A stretch of 33,373 nucleotides of DNA, from NCBI GenBank assembly GCA_024683255.1, contig JAIKYL010000060.1:1-33373 (forward strand), written 5' to 3'. Made by a program: the position numbers and the translations under genes. The stretch comes from Bacteroidales bacterium. Lineage in GTDB: Bacteria; Bacteroidota; Bacteroidia; Bacteroidales; UBA932. Shown here piece after piece: positions 16,919 to 24,358 of the stretch. Under the pieces are notes generated by a model. It was not told where the DNA came from. It did no database searches and saw nothing but the letters and a program-made list of their open reading frames with translations. The stretch's first letter is position 1, and the number at the start of each line of letters is the position of its first letter.

Positions 16919-18228
16919 TCGTTCACGAGTTTTACAAACAGTTTCAGGTGCTCGTCCAGCAGGCGGAAATCCTCGTCGGTGAGCAGGCGGGACACGCATA
17001 CCCGGATGCCGCTCTGGCCGCTTCCGGTAGTGTTGAGGGGGATGGCGATGATGCCGCAGCGCAGCAGCGCTTCCAGCAGTTCGCGGTTGTTGAGGTTCTT
17101 GTATCCTACCGTATAGAAGAAGCCGTCGCTGATGGTCTGCTCCATGTCCTTGTCGTACACGAGATGGAAGCCGTTGGCGTCGAAAATCTCGCGGGAGCGG
17201 TGGGCGCGCAGGCCGTAGTCCCGGAGCTCTTTCACGAAGTTGTAGCGCCCGTCAACGGAGGCCTCGAACATGGCCGACAGGGCGTACTGGGCGGAGTGCG
17301 ATGCACCTGAAGTGTTGACATACAGGTAGTTGAGGATGAAGTTGTCCCCGAACTTGGCTATGCCCCACTTCTTTTTGAGCTCTGGATACTCCCGGTGGTA
17401 GAGCTTGTCGGATATGCAGACCACGGCGATGCGTTCGCCCGCGTAGCTGAATATCTTGGAGCCCGACAGCATTATCACGTAGTTGTCCGTATAGCGGGCC
17501 ACGGTGCTCTGGAACGGGGGTTCGAATGGCACGGAAAGGTCCTTGCGGAAGTCCATGCACAGGTAGGCTATGTCTTCCAGCACTATCACGTCGTATTTGG
17601 TGGCCAGCTCGCCTATTATCTGCAGCTCCTCCTCCGTCAGGCATATCCATGCCGGGTTGTTGGGGTTGGAATAGAGAAGGGCTGCGATGTTGCCCTGCTT
17701 GAAGTAGGATTCCAGCTTGTCCCTAAGCTTCTCCGCCCGGTACTCATAGATGTCGAAGGTGAGATTGTTGATGCCCAGGATGTCCGGCTGGCGGCCGTGG
17801 GCCGAGAAACCGGGACAGATATAGAGGATGGTATCCTTGCCCGGCTGCAGCTGGGAGCATTCCAGGATGCTGGTCATACTGGCCTGCATCGAACCTACCG
17901 TCGGCACTATCCCCTTGGGGTCGATATCAATGTTGATGAATGCCTTAATGAAACGGGCTGCGTTGGTCTTGAGTTCCGGGATGCCCTGTACCGAAGGATA
18001 GATGGATGGCACACCGGAATCCAGGGCCTTCTTCTGGGCCTCTATGCCTATGGGGCAGGCCGGGATGCCAGGCACCCCGAATTCCAGGTGGGAGAACGCT
18101 TCTCCCGATTCGGCCTCCAGGGCGCTTCCTATCATCGAACACTGGCGTATGGTGGTGCGGGAGATATCGTCTATACCCATCTCCCGGAGTTTGGCTTGCA
18201 GTTTTTCTTCAGAAATCCACTCTCGCAT
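16915..18228 (-). CDS. Class I/II PLP-dependent aminotransferase, probably aromatic
   Basis: A 437-residue fold-type I aminotransferase. The PLP lysine is Lys258 in LSGSKIFSYAGERIAV; other conserved parts are YSNPNNPAW (186-194), LEDIAY with Asp219, and the Arg266 phosphate contact. It has the architecture of aspartate/aromatic aminotransferases. The location between iorB (2 bp gap) and a CoA-transferase (4 bp overlap) suggests that it supplies arylpyruvates from Phe, Tyr or Trp to IorAB. The family as such has many substrates, so the specificity is inferred from context only. Isoleucine is often encoded by ATA, as in the rest of this operon and radA. Confidence 0.87.
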   Translation of the reverse strand: MREWISEEKLQAKLREMGIDDISRTTIRQCSMIGSALEAESGEAFSHLEFGVPGIPACPIGIEAQKKALDSGVPSIYPSVQGIPELKTNAARFIKAFINIDIDPKGIVPTVGSMQASMTSILECSQLQPGKDTILYICPGFSAHGRQPDILGINNLTFDIYEYRAEKLRDKLESYFKQGNIAALLYSNPNNPAWICLTEEELQIIGELATKYDVIVLEDIAYLCMDFRKDLSVPFEPPFQSTVARYTDNYVIMLSGSKIFSYAGERIAVVCISDKLYHREYPELKKKWGIAKFGDNFILNYLYVNTSGASHSAQYALSAMFEASVDGRYNFVKELRDYGLRAHRSREIFDANGFHLVYDKDMEQTISDGFFYTVGYKNLNNRELLEALLRCGIIAIPLNTTGSGQSGIRVCVSRLLTDEDFRLLDEHLKLFVKLVNE

Positions 18229-18230
18229 AT

Positions 18231-18809
18231 CTACTTCTTTGATAATTCTATTCCAGCGTCGAACGCCTTGATGTTAGCTTCCACGATTGCCTCTCCCTTG
18301 CGGCCGAAGATGCGGCGTATGCCGTCGCGCAGCTTCTCCGGGTCGAGTATCTGCAGCACTCCTGCGCTGGCTCCCAGCAGCACCATGTTGGCGCTGCGCG
18401 GGGACATTACCGCCCTGGCTGCGGCCTCTGCGTCTATCGCCACCACGTTCTTCACCTTGCCGAGGGCATCCTCTATCTCCTTCATTTCCGGATAGTTGGG
18501 GATGTTCTTGAGGGGGATGGTGTTGGTGATGATCCATCCGTCCTTGGCCAGGAAGGGCAGGTAGCGGAGGGCCTCCATCGGCTCCATGGAAATGATTATG
18601 TCGGCCCCGCCGAGGGGGATGAGGTCGGAATGGACGGGAGCGTCGCTGAGGCGCAGGTGCGACTGCACGTCTCCGCCCCTCTGGCTCATGCCGTGCACTT
18701 CCGCCTGCTTCAGGTTGAGGCCCTGCTCAAGTGCGGCGGACCCGATGACCGTGGCGATGGAGAGGATTCCTTGTCCTCCTACGCCGGCAAGAATAATATC
18801 ACTTTTCAT
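18231..18809 (-). CDS. iorB: Indolepyruvate:ferredoxin oxidoreductase, beta subunit
   Basis: A 192-residue POR gamma-type subunit with the motif GVGGQGILSIATVIG (9-23) and EVHGMSQRGGDVQSHLR, which is typical of IorB. It partners IorA in the conversion of indolepyruvate, phenylpyruvate or hydroxyphenylpyruvate to the aryl-acetyl-CoA. The start at 18809 overlaps the iorA stop as ATGA. A frame starting at 18842 adds eleven residues from within iorA and lacks support. Confidence 0.93.
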   Translation of the reverse strand: MKSDIILAGVGGQGILSIATVIGSAALEQGLNLKQAEVHGMSQRGGDVQSHLRLSDAPVHSDLIPLGGADIIISMEPMEALRYLPFLAKDGWIITNTIPLKNIPNYPEMKEIEDALGKVKNVVAIDAEAAARAVMSPRSANMVLLGASAGVLQILDPEKLRDGIRRIFGRKGEAIVEANIKAFDAGIELSKK

Positions 18810-20404
18810 TTCTTCGCGTGTCTTTTGAGGGTTTGGAGGCATTCGCGCCTGCTGATGATGACGGATACCCCGTGGTATTCTATCTCTTGCTTGATTATGC
18901 GTGCCATCTCGGGGGAGTTGGCCGGGAGGGGAACGATGGTGCGGATGTGGGCCGGATCCACTCCGAGGCCTTCGCAGATGGCTTCCAGGCGGCCCGTGCC
19001 GGCGGAATCCTGCCCTCCGGTCATGCCGGTGGTGAGGTTGTCGGAGATGCAGACCAGGATGTCGGAGTTCTCGTTGACGGCGTCCAGCAGGCCGGTCATT
19101 CCGCTATGGGTGAAGGTGGAGTCGCCGATGACGGCCACCGCGGGCCAAACCCCGCTGAATGCGGAGCCGTGTGCCATAGTGATGGACGCACCCATCTCCA
19201 CGCAGGTGGTGAAGGATTGGAACGGGGGCAGCCAGCCGAGGGTGTAGCAGCCGATGTCGCTGAAGGCCTTGCCGGTGGGGTACTCCTTCATGACGGCGTT
19301 GATGGCGGTGAACAGGTCCCTGTGGCCGCAGCCCATGCAGAGTGCCGGCGGACGGGGTGCAGGAACATCGGATTTGGCGCAGCCTTCCCTGGCGGGCAGG
19401 CCGAGGGCCTTCCTGACCGGATCCGGGGAGAGTTCTCCTGTGCGGGGGAGACTGCCGTCGAGGCGGCCGAAGATTTCGTTTCCGTGAGGCAGGATTCCCT
19501 TTAGGCGCTCTTCCAGCAGGGGCTGGCCTTCCTCGAGCACCAGTATCTTCTTGCACTGGGCCGCGAGTTTCAGGATGAGTTCCTTGGGATAGGGATACTG
19601 CGATATCTTGAGCACGGGATAAGGGCAGCCGTCCGGGAAGTTCTCCTGGAGATAGTTGAATGCTATGCCACAGGCGATGATGCCGAGGCTCTTGTCGGGG
19701 CCGTCCTCGAAGCGGTTGAATCGGGAACGGACGGCATCCTCTTCGAAGACCGCATAGTCTTTGGTGAGCTGGGCGTAACGCTTGCGGGCGTTCACCGGCA
19801 GGGTGCACCACTGTATCTCATTCTTCGGGAAATGCATCTCGTTGGGGGTGCGGGCCTGCGCGTCGTCGACGCTGGTGACGTTGGCGCGGGAGTGGGACAG
19901 GCGGGTGGTCATGCGCATCAGCACGGGGATGTCCCGTTTTTCAGAGTAGTCGAAGGCCTCCTTCGCCATCTCGTACGCCTCCTGCTGGTTCGAGGGCTCG
20001 AACACGGGAACGAGGGCGAAAGTGCCCCAGAAGCGGGAATCCTGCTCGTTCTGCGAGCTGTGCATGGAGGGATCGTCGCATGCGGCGACCACCAGGCCGC
20101 CGTTGGCGCCCGTGGTGGCTGAACCCATGAACGGGTCTGCGCAGACGTTCATCCCCACGTGCTTCATGCACACGAGGGTGCGCTTGCCGGCGAAGGACAT
20201 GCCCAGGGCTGCCTCCATTGCGGTTTTTTCGTTTGTGCTCCACTTGCAGTGGATATTGCGTTCTTTGGTTAACGGATGCGATTGGATGAATTCCGTGATT
20301 TCGGTAGAAGGGGTGCCCGGGTAGGCATAGACTCCGCTCAAGCCGGCGTGCAGTGCACCCAGCGCCAAAGCTTCATCTCCCAACAGGAGTTGTTTCAGTG
20401 CCAT
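18806..20404 (-). CDS. iorA: Indolepyruvate:ferredoxin oxidoreductase, alpha subunit (no C-terminal ferredoxin domain)
   Basis: A 532-residue thiamine enzyme. The N-terminal pyrimidine-binding domain has GVYAYPGTPSTEITEF (24-39). The C-terminal PP domain opens with PPALCMGCGHRDLF (352-365) and has the GDS (427-429) and Asn456 thiamine site. IorA usually continues after the ISRRxC segment into a region binding two [4Fe-4S] clusters. Here the protein stops at KRHAKK, about ten residues later, with no CxxCxxC motif. Electrons therefore need a separate carrier, perhaps the ferredoxin-type subunit of the convergent operon or another ferredoxin. The start at 20404 fits the family; 20437 would cross the promoter box. 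First gene of the ior operon. Confidence 0.92.
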   Translation of the reverse strand: MALKQLLLGDEALALGALHAGLSGVYAYPGTPSTEITEFIQSHPLTKERNIHCKWSTNEKTAMEAALGMSFAGKRTLVCMKHVGMNVCADPFMGSATTGANGGLVVAACDDPSMHSSQNEQDSRFWGTFALVPVFEPSNQQEAYEMAKEAFDYSEKRDIPVLMRMTTRLSHSRANVTSVDDAQARTPNEMHFPKNEIQWCTLPVNARKRYAQLTKDYAVFEEDAVRSRFNRFEDGPDKSLGIIACGIAFNYLQENFPDGCPYPVLKISQYPYPKELILKLAAQCKKILVLEEGQPLLEERLKGILPHGNEIFGRLDGSLPRTGELSPDPVRKALGLPAREGCAKSDVPAPRPPALCMGCGHRDLFTAINAVMKEYPTGKAFSDIGCYTLGWLPPFQSFTTCVEMGASITMAHGSAFSGVWPAVAVIGDSTFTHSGMTGLLDAVNENSDILVCISDNLTTGMTGGQDSAGTGRLEAICEGLGVDPAHIRTIVPLPANSPEMARIIKQEIEYHGVSVIISRRECLQTLKRHAKK

Positions 20405-20421
20405 GGTTATGTGGTTATTTC

Positions 20422-20453
20422 TTGTCAAAGATAACAAATAAATATTAAATTTG
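20422..20453 (+). promoter_or_regulatory. Promoter of radA and the genes behind it
   Basis: Plus-strand TAAATTTG (20446-20453) is an exact -7 box, with TTG at 20422-20424 about 21 bp upstream. A purine-rich ribosome site AAGGAG (20467-20472) precedes the radA ATG. This is one of the few clear Shine-Dalgarno-like sequences in the window, although it lies only 1 bp from the start codon. Confidence 0.55.
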
Positions 20454-20457
20454 TAAA
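20426..20457 (-). promoter_or_regulatory. Promoter of the ior operon
   Basis: Minus-strand TATCTTTG (20433-20426) is an exact -7 box, with TTTA (20457-20454) 20 bp upstream as an imperfect -33 box. It overlaps the oppositely oriented radA promoter, so the two promoters share DNA and may compete. Confidence 0.55.
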
Positions 20458-20473
20458 CAAAGAATAAAGGAGT

Positions 20474-21838
20474 ATGGCAGCAGCGAAGACATTATGGTAT
20501 TGCAGCAACTGCGGTAACGAAAGCCCCAAGTGGATGGGGCGTTGCCCGGCGTGCGGAGAGTGGAACACGATGGTTGAGGCGCCGGTGGAGAAGAAGGCGC
20601 CGGGGAAGGGAGCCAAGGGGGTTTCCGGCAGCGGAAGGAAGCCGTTGAAGCTGAAAGAGATAGACCGCAGCAAGGAGCCGCGCCTGCAGCTCAGCATGCC
20701 CGAACTGGACCGCCTTCTCGGCGGCGGAATCGTGCCGGGTTCGCTGGTGCTGATCGGCGGCGAGCCTGGTATCGGCAAGTCTACGCTGAGCCTGCAGATT
20801 CCGCTGGTTTCGGGGTTGCGTACGCTGTATGTTACGGGCGAAGAGAGTGCGCGTCAGGTAAAAATGCGTGCGGACAGGCTCGGAGCCGAGGTCGAAGACA
20901 CTTCCATTTTCACCGAGACGCGGATGGAATCGATTATTGACGAGGCGGAGGCGATAAAGCCGGAACTGATGATAGTGGATTCGGTGCAGACCATGTTCAC
21001 CGAGACCGTCGAATCCACCCCCGGAAGCGTCAGCCAGATAAAGGAAGTGGCCGCCATGCTGCTCCGGTTCGCCAAAGAGAGCGGCATCCCCATTATCCTC
21101 ATAGGCCATATCACCAAGGACGGATACATCGCCGGTCCCAAGATACTCGAGCACATAGTGGACGTGGTGCTGCAGTTCGAAGGAGAGAACCGCGGTGCCT
21201 ACAGGATACTCCGGAGCATCAAGAACCGTTTCGGGTCCACCTCCGAGATAGCTGTTTTCGAGATGACAGGCACCGGCCTGCGGGAGGTGGCGAATCCTTC
21301 CGAGATGCTGATTCCCATGCACGAGGCGGGCCTCAGCGGAGCGGCCATCTGCGCCACGCTCGATGGTACCAGGCCGCTTCTCTTCGAAGTGCAGGCCCTG
21401 GTTTCTTCTGCGGTGTATGGCACTGCCCAGCGCTCCGCCACCGGATTCGACACCCGTCGCCTGAACATGCTGCTGGCCGTGCTGGAGAAGCGCGCTGGCT
21501 TCCACCTGAGTGCCAAGGACGTCTTCCTGAACATGGCGGGCGGCCTCAAGGTCAGCGACCCCGCCGCCGACCTTGCCGTGATCGCGGCGGTGCTCTCCTC
21601 TAACTTCGACTACTCCCTCCCCGGGGACTCCTGCTTCGCCGGCGAAGTCGGGCTCAGCGGGGAGATCCGCCCCGTCGCGAACACGGACCGACGCATCGGC
21701 GAGGCCGCCCGCCTGGGCTTCAAGCGCATATATGTCAGCAGTTTCACTCCGCTCGGAGAGCAGCTGCCCAAAGATATAAAGATAGTTAAGGTGGCCGACG
21801 TGCCGGCCCTCGTAAAAGCATTGTTCAAAAATGCGTAG
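20474..21838 (+). CDS. radA: DNA repair/recombination ATPase RadA (Sms)
   Basis: A 454-residue cytoplasmic RecA-like branch-migration helicase acting in recombinational repair. All hallmark parts are present: the N-terminal zinc finger CSNC-x10-CPAC (Cys10, 13, 24, 27), Walker A GGEPGIGKS (95-103), Walker B LMIVDS, the RadA-specific KNRFG (250-254), and a C-terminal Lon-like domain (SAKDVFLNMAGGLKVSDPAADLAV). Length is normal. The 3' end overlaps the start of a secreted metallophosphoesterase gene by 8 bp, so radA leads a six-gene run ending at 27010. Twelve of its 30 isoleucine codons are ATA. Confidence 0.97.
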   Translation: MAAAKTLWYCSNCGNESPKWMGRCPACGEWNTMVEAPVEKKAPGKGAKGVSGSGRKPLKLKEIDRSKEPRLQLSMPELDRLLGGGIVPGSLVLIGGEPGIGKSTLSLQIPLVSGLRTLYVTGEESARQVKMRADRLGAEVEDTSIFTETRMESIIDEAEAIKPELMIVDSVQTMFTETVESTPGSVSQIKEVAAMLLRFAKESGIPIILIGHITKDGYIAGPKILEHIVDVVLQFEGENRGAYRILRSIKNRFGSTSEIAVFEMTGTGLREVANPSEMLIPMHEAGLSGAAICATLDGTRPLLFEVQALVSSAVYGTAQRSATGFDTRRLNMLLAVLEKRAGFHLSAKDVFLNMAGGLKVSDPAADLAVIAAVLSSNFDYSLPGDSCFAGEVGLSGEIRPVANTDRRIGEAARLGFKRIYVSSFTPLGEQLPKDIKIVKVADVPALVKALFKNA

Positions 21839-23204
21839 ACTCTGCATACTTTTAGCAGTCCTGCTGGCGGGAAGCGCCCTGGCCGCAAAGGACTTCAACG
21901 AAAAGAAAGTCGTGGTCAACCTGGCCGTCATCAGTGACACGCATGTGAACGGTTATAACGGTGTACCCGGCTACAAGTTCCGCAGCGCCCTGATCCAGGA
22001 GCGCGATTATGCCGCCCGTTTCGGCGGCCTGGACGGCGTGGTGGTGGTGGGCGACCTGGTGGACAGCCCCGCCTGGAACGCCAAGAAGTATCCCGAGATA
22101 AACGATTGGAAACGTTTATACGAAAGTGTGTTCAGCCCTTTGGACGTGCCCCTGGCCTACACCGTGGGCAATCACGATATCTGGAAGGAATGGAGTCCTA
22201 TAACCTATAAGGAGGCTAAGCAGTTCCCCAAGCGCCTGGGCCCCGATTTCTATAAGGCCGAGGTTGGAGATCCCCGCATGGCGGAAGAGTTCGAGTGCAG
22301 GCATTATGTCATCGGCGGCTGCCACATCCTGGCTGTCACCCCGGACGGCCGCAACCCTGTGGTATATCCTGAAGAAAGTATCCGCTGGTTGGACGAAAAC
22401 CTGAAGGCCATCACCGAAAAGGATCCGGACAAATACGTGATCGTCATTACCCACGCCATGATCTACGGCACTATTTACGGAAGTTTCCTGGACGACGTCT
22501 ACCCCAAGGGAAACGGCTACTGGAGCACCAAGGTGCTGACGGAAACGCTTTCTAAATATCCCCAGGCGGTGGTGTTCGGCGGGCATCTGCATTTCCCTTT
22601 GAACGATCCGCGCAGCGTCTGGCAGGGAGCCTTCACCGTGATGGGCACGGCGTCCACCCGCTACATGGCCATCGACAACGGCGGTTATGAGGAGATGGCC
22701 GGCCTCACCGTGATGAAGGATAAGGACGACTTCTCCCAGGGCCTGCTGCTGCAGTTCGACAACAAGGGCAACATGCGCGCCGTGCGGATGGACTTCTACA
22801 ACCAGACCACCATCGGCACGCCCTGGGTGTTCAAGCGTCCTTCCGGCGACGGGGCCCATCTGCGCAAGTACAACCATGGTAACCTTGCCGCCGCCAACAA
22901 GGCCCCCTCGATCAAGGGCCTGAAGGTGAAGGCTGTATCCGGCGGAGCCATCGCCACCTGGCCTGCCGGCACCGACGATGAGTTCGTGCACACCTACTAC
23001 CTGACGGTCGCGGCCGGCGACAGCACCATCTGCACCAAGAAGATACTGGCAGATTTCTACCGCGTGCCGCAGACTTCCCAGATGAAAAAGACCTGGCGGC
23101 AGGAGCTGAAGCTCGCCCCCGGCGAGTACACGTTGTCCCTGGTCGCACGCGATTCCTGGGATGCCGAGAGCAATACGCTTACTGAAGAAGTCGTTGTGTT
23201 ATGA
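21831..23204 (+). CDS. Secreted calcineurin-like metallophosphoesterase
   Basis: A 457-residue exported protein with signal peptide MRRLCILLAVLLAGSALA. The five metal-binding blocks of the calcineurin-like fold are complete: ISDTHVNG (Asp36, His38), VGDLVDS (Asp75), VGNHDIW (Asn114, His115), VITHAMIYG (His208) and FGGHLHFP (His252, His254). A C-terminal beta-rich domain (about 360-457) may be Ig-like. It should hydrolyse a phosphoester in the periplasm or outside; the substrate is unknown. It overlaps radA by 8 bp and the CHASE2-like gene by 4 bp (ATGA), suggesting joint expression with the envelope cassette that follows. Confidence 0.85.
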   Translation: MRRLCILLAVLLAGSALAAKDFNEKKVVVNLAVISDTHVNGYNGVPGYKFRSALIQERDYAARFGGLDGVVVVGDLVDSPAWNAKKYPEINDWKRLYESVFSPLDVPLAYTVGNHDIWKEWSPITYKEAKQFPKRLGPDFYKAEVGDPRMAEEFECRHYVIGGCHILAVTPDGRNPVVYPEESIRWLDENLKAITEKDPDKYVIVITHAMIYGTIYGSFLDDVYPKGNGYWSTKVLTETLSKYPQAVVFGGHLHFPLNDPRSVWQGAFTVMGTASTRYMAIDNGGYEEMAGLTVMKDKDDFSQGLLLQFDNKGNMRAVRMDFYNQTTIGTPWVFKRPSGDGAHLRKYNHGNLAAANKAPSIKGLKVKAVSGGAIATWPAGTDDEFVHTYYLTVAAGDSTICTKKILADFYRVPQTSQMKKTWRQELKLAPGEYTLSLVARDSWDAESNTLTEEVVVL

Positions 23205-24358
23205 GAAAAGCGGGACTTTCACTTGGAGTTGCTTTCGCGGTAGTTCTTCTGAGCTATTTCGTGGCGAATATCCCTTATCCGCTTCTGGATAGTTGGATGC
23301 CCTTTTCTTTTGTAGAACTGACCGGACACAACCATTCGGCATCGTATCCCGAGGATTCGGTGCTCTGTGTCAACGTGGCATACGACAAACAGTTGGCCGA
23401 CGCTTACTCGGAAGCCGGGTTCAAGGTGGGGCAATCGGACGTTACGGACAGGAGTAAACTCCTTCGTTTCCTCCGGATTGCCGGACAGGCGGATTACAGG
23501 TATATCTTTCTGGATGTCCGCTTCCCGGAAGGCCTGAAGACAGAGAATGATGAAGAGCTGTTTTCGTTGATAGAGGGAATGCCCAGGCTGGTGCTTTCCA
23601 ACCATTCTTCCTATGGCGGCTACAGCATCGCCGACAGTTCCCTGCTTTCCAAATCCGCCCTTGCCGATTACCGGATGACCGCTTTTACCGGATTCACCCG
23701 TTATCAGTACATTCAGCACGGGCAGGAGTCGGTGGCGCTGCGCATGTACCGGGATATGGACGGGGGAGACATACGCAAATACGGGCCGTTCTATTTTTCC
23801 GGCGGCTGGCCGTGCCGCAACGCACAGTTCGTCCGCATCCCAAAATTCGTGATGGAACAGGAAAGGGCGGATTTCACCCTCCGGTATCCTTACCTTGGTG
23901 CGCATTATCTTGACTGGAATACGGATGAAGAGCTTGTCCGGAGCCTGAAAGACAAGATAATCCTTATCGGGGATTTCGACGAGGACCTGCACCAGACTTA
24001 TGTGGGAGACGTTCCGGGAGCGATGCTTTCGTTCCTGGGGTGGTGGGAACTGCACACATCCAGGCATATTGTTCCTTTATGGCTTATCCTCACCCTGCTG
24101 GTATTGTACTCCATCATAGTTTTCCTGCTTCTTACACCCCACAGGAACTGGTATGACTATGTGCCGCTGTTAAACCGGATAAAGGGTCCGTTCTGGCGTT
24201 TCCTCATGTCTCTCGTGGGATGGGGATTCGTCCTTACCCTGTTGCAGATGGCGCTTTACCGTTTCGCCTCCGTGGCGATTTCGACGGCCGTGCCCGCTTT
24301 CTGTTTCTCCCTTCTGGGCGAAATCAACCGTTTTAGAGAATCCAATTATACGATATGA
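23201..24358 (+). CDS. CHASE2-like membrane sensor protein without output domain
   Basis: A 385-residue membrane protein. One N-terminal membrane segment (about 7-24) is followed by a large extracytoplasmic region (25-288) and then three further hydrophobic segments (292-311, 333-352, 355-373) and a short tail. This 1+3 layout and the segments YRYIFLDVRFPE (100-111) and KIILIGDFDED...YVGDVPGAMLS (252-277) match CHASE2 sensor domains. In classical CHASE2 proteins a cyclase, kinase or similar output module follows the last membrane segment. Here the protein ends. Coupled by ATGA to both neighbours; the caspase encoded next is exported and would meet the sensor on the periplasmic side. A sensor-effector pair is inferred. 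The CHASE2 assignment is by eye. Confidence 0.62.
   Translation: MRKAGLSLGVAFAVVLLSYFVANIPYPLLDSWMPFSFVELTGHNHSASYPEDSVLCVNVAYDKQLADAYSEAGFKVGQSDVTDRSKLLRFLRIAGQADYRYIFLDVRFPEGLKTENDEELFSLIEGMPRLVLSNHSSYGGYSIADSSLLSKSALADYRMTAFTGFTRYQYIQHGQESVALRMYRDMDGGDIRKYGPFYFSGGWPCRNAQFVRIPKFVMEQERADFTLRYPYLGAHYLDWNTDEELVRSLKDKIILIGDFDEDLHQTYVGDVPGAMLSFLGWWELHTSRHIVPLWLILTLLVLYSIIVFLLLTPHRNWYDYVPLLNRIKGPFWRFLMSLVGWGFVLTLLQMALYRFASVAISTAVPAFCFSLLGEINRFRESNYTI

Noticed and set aside
20492..21940. 482-codon minus-strand open frame
   Set aside because: It is a mirror of radA and its translation lacks family motifs.
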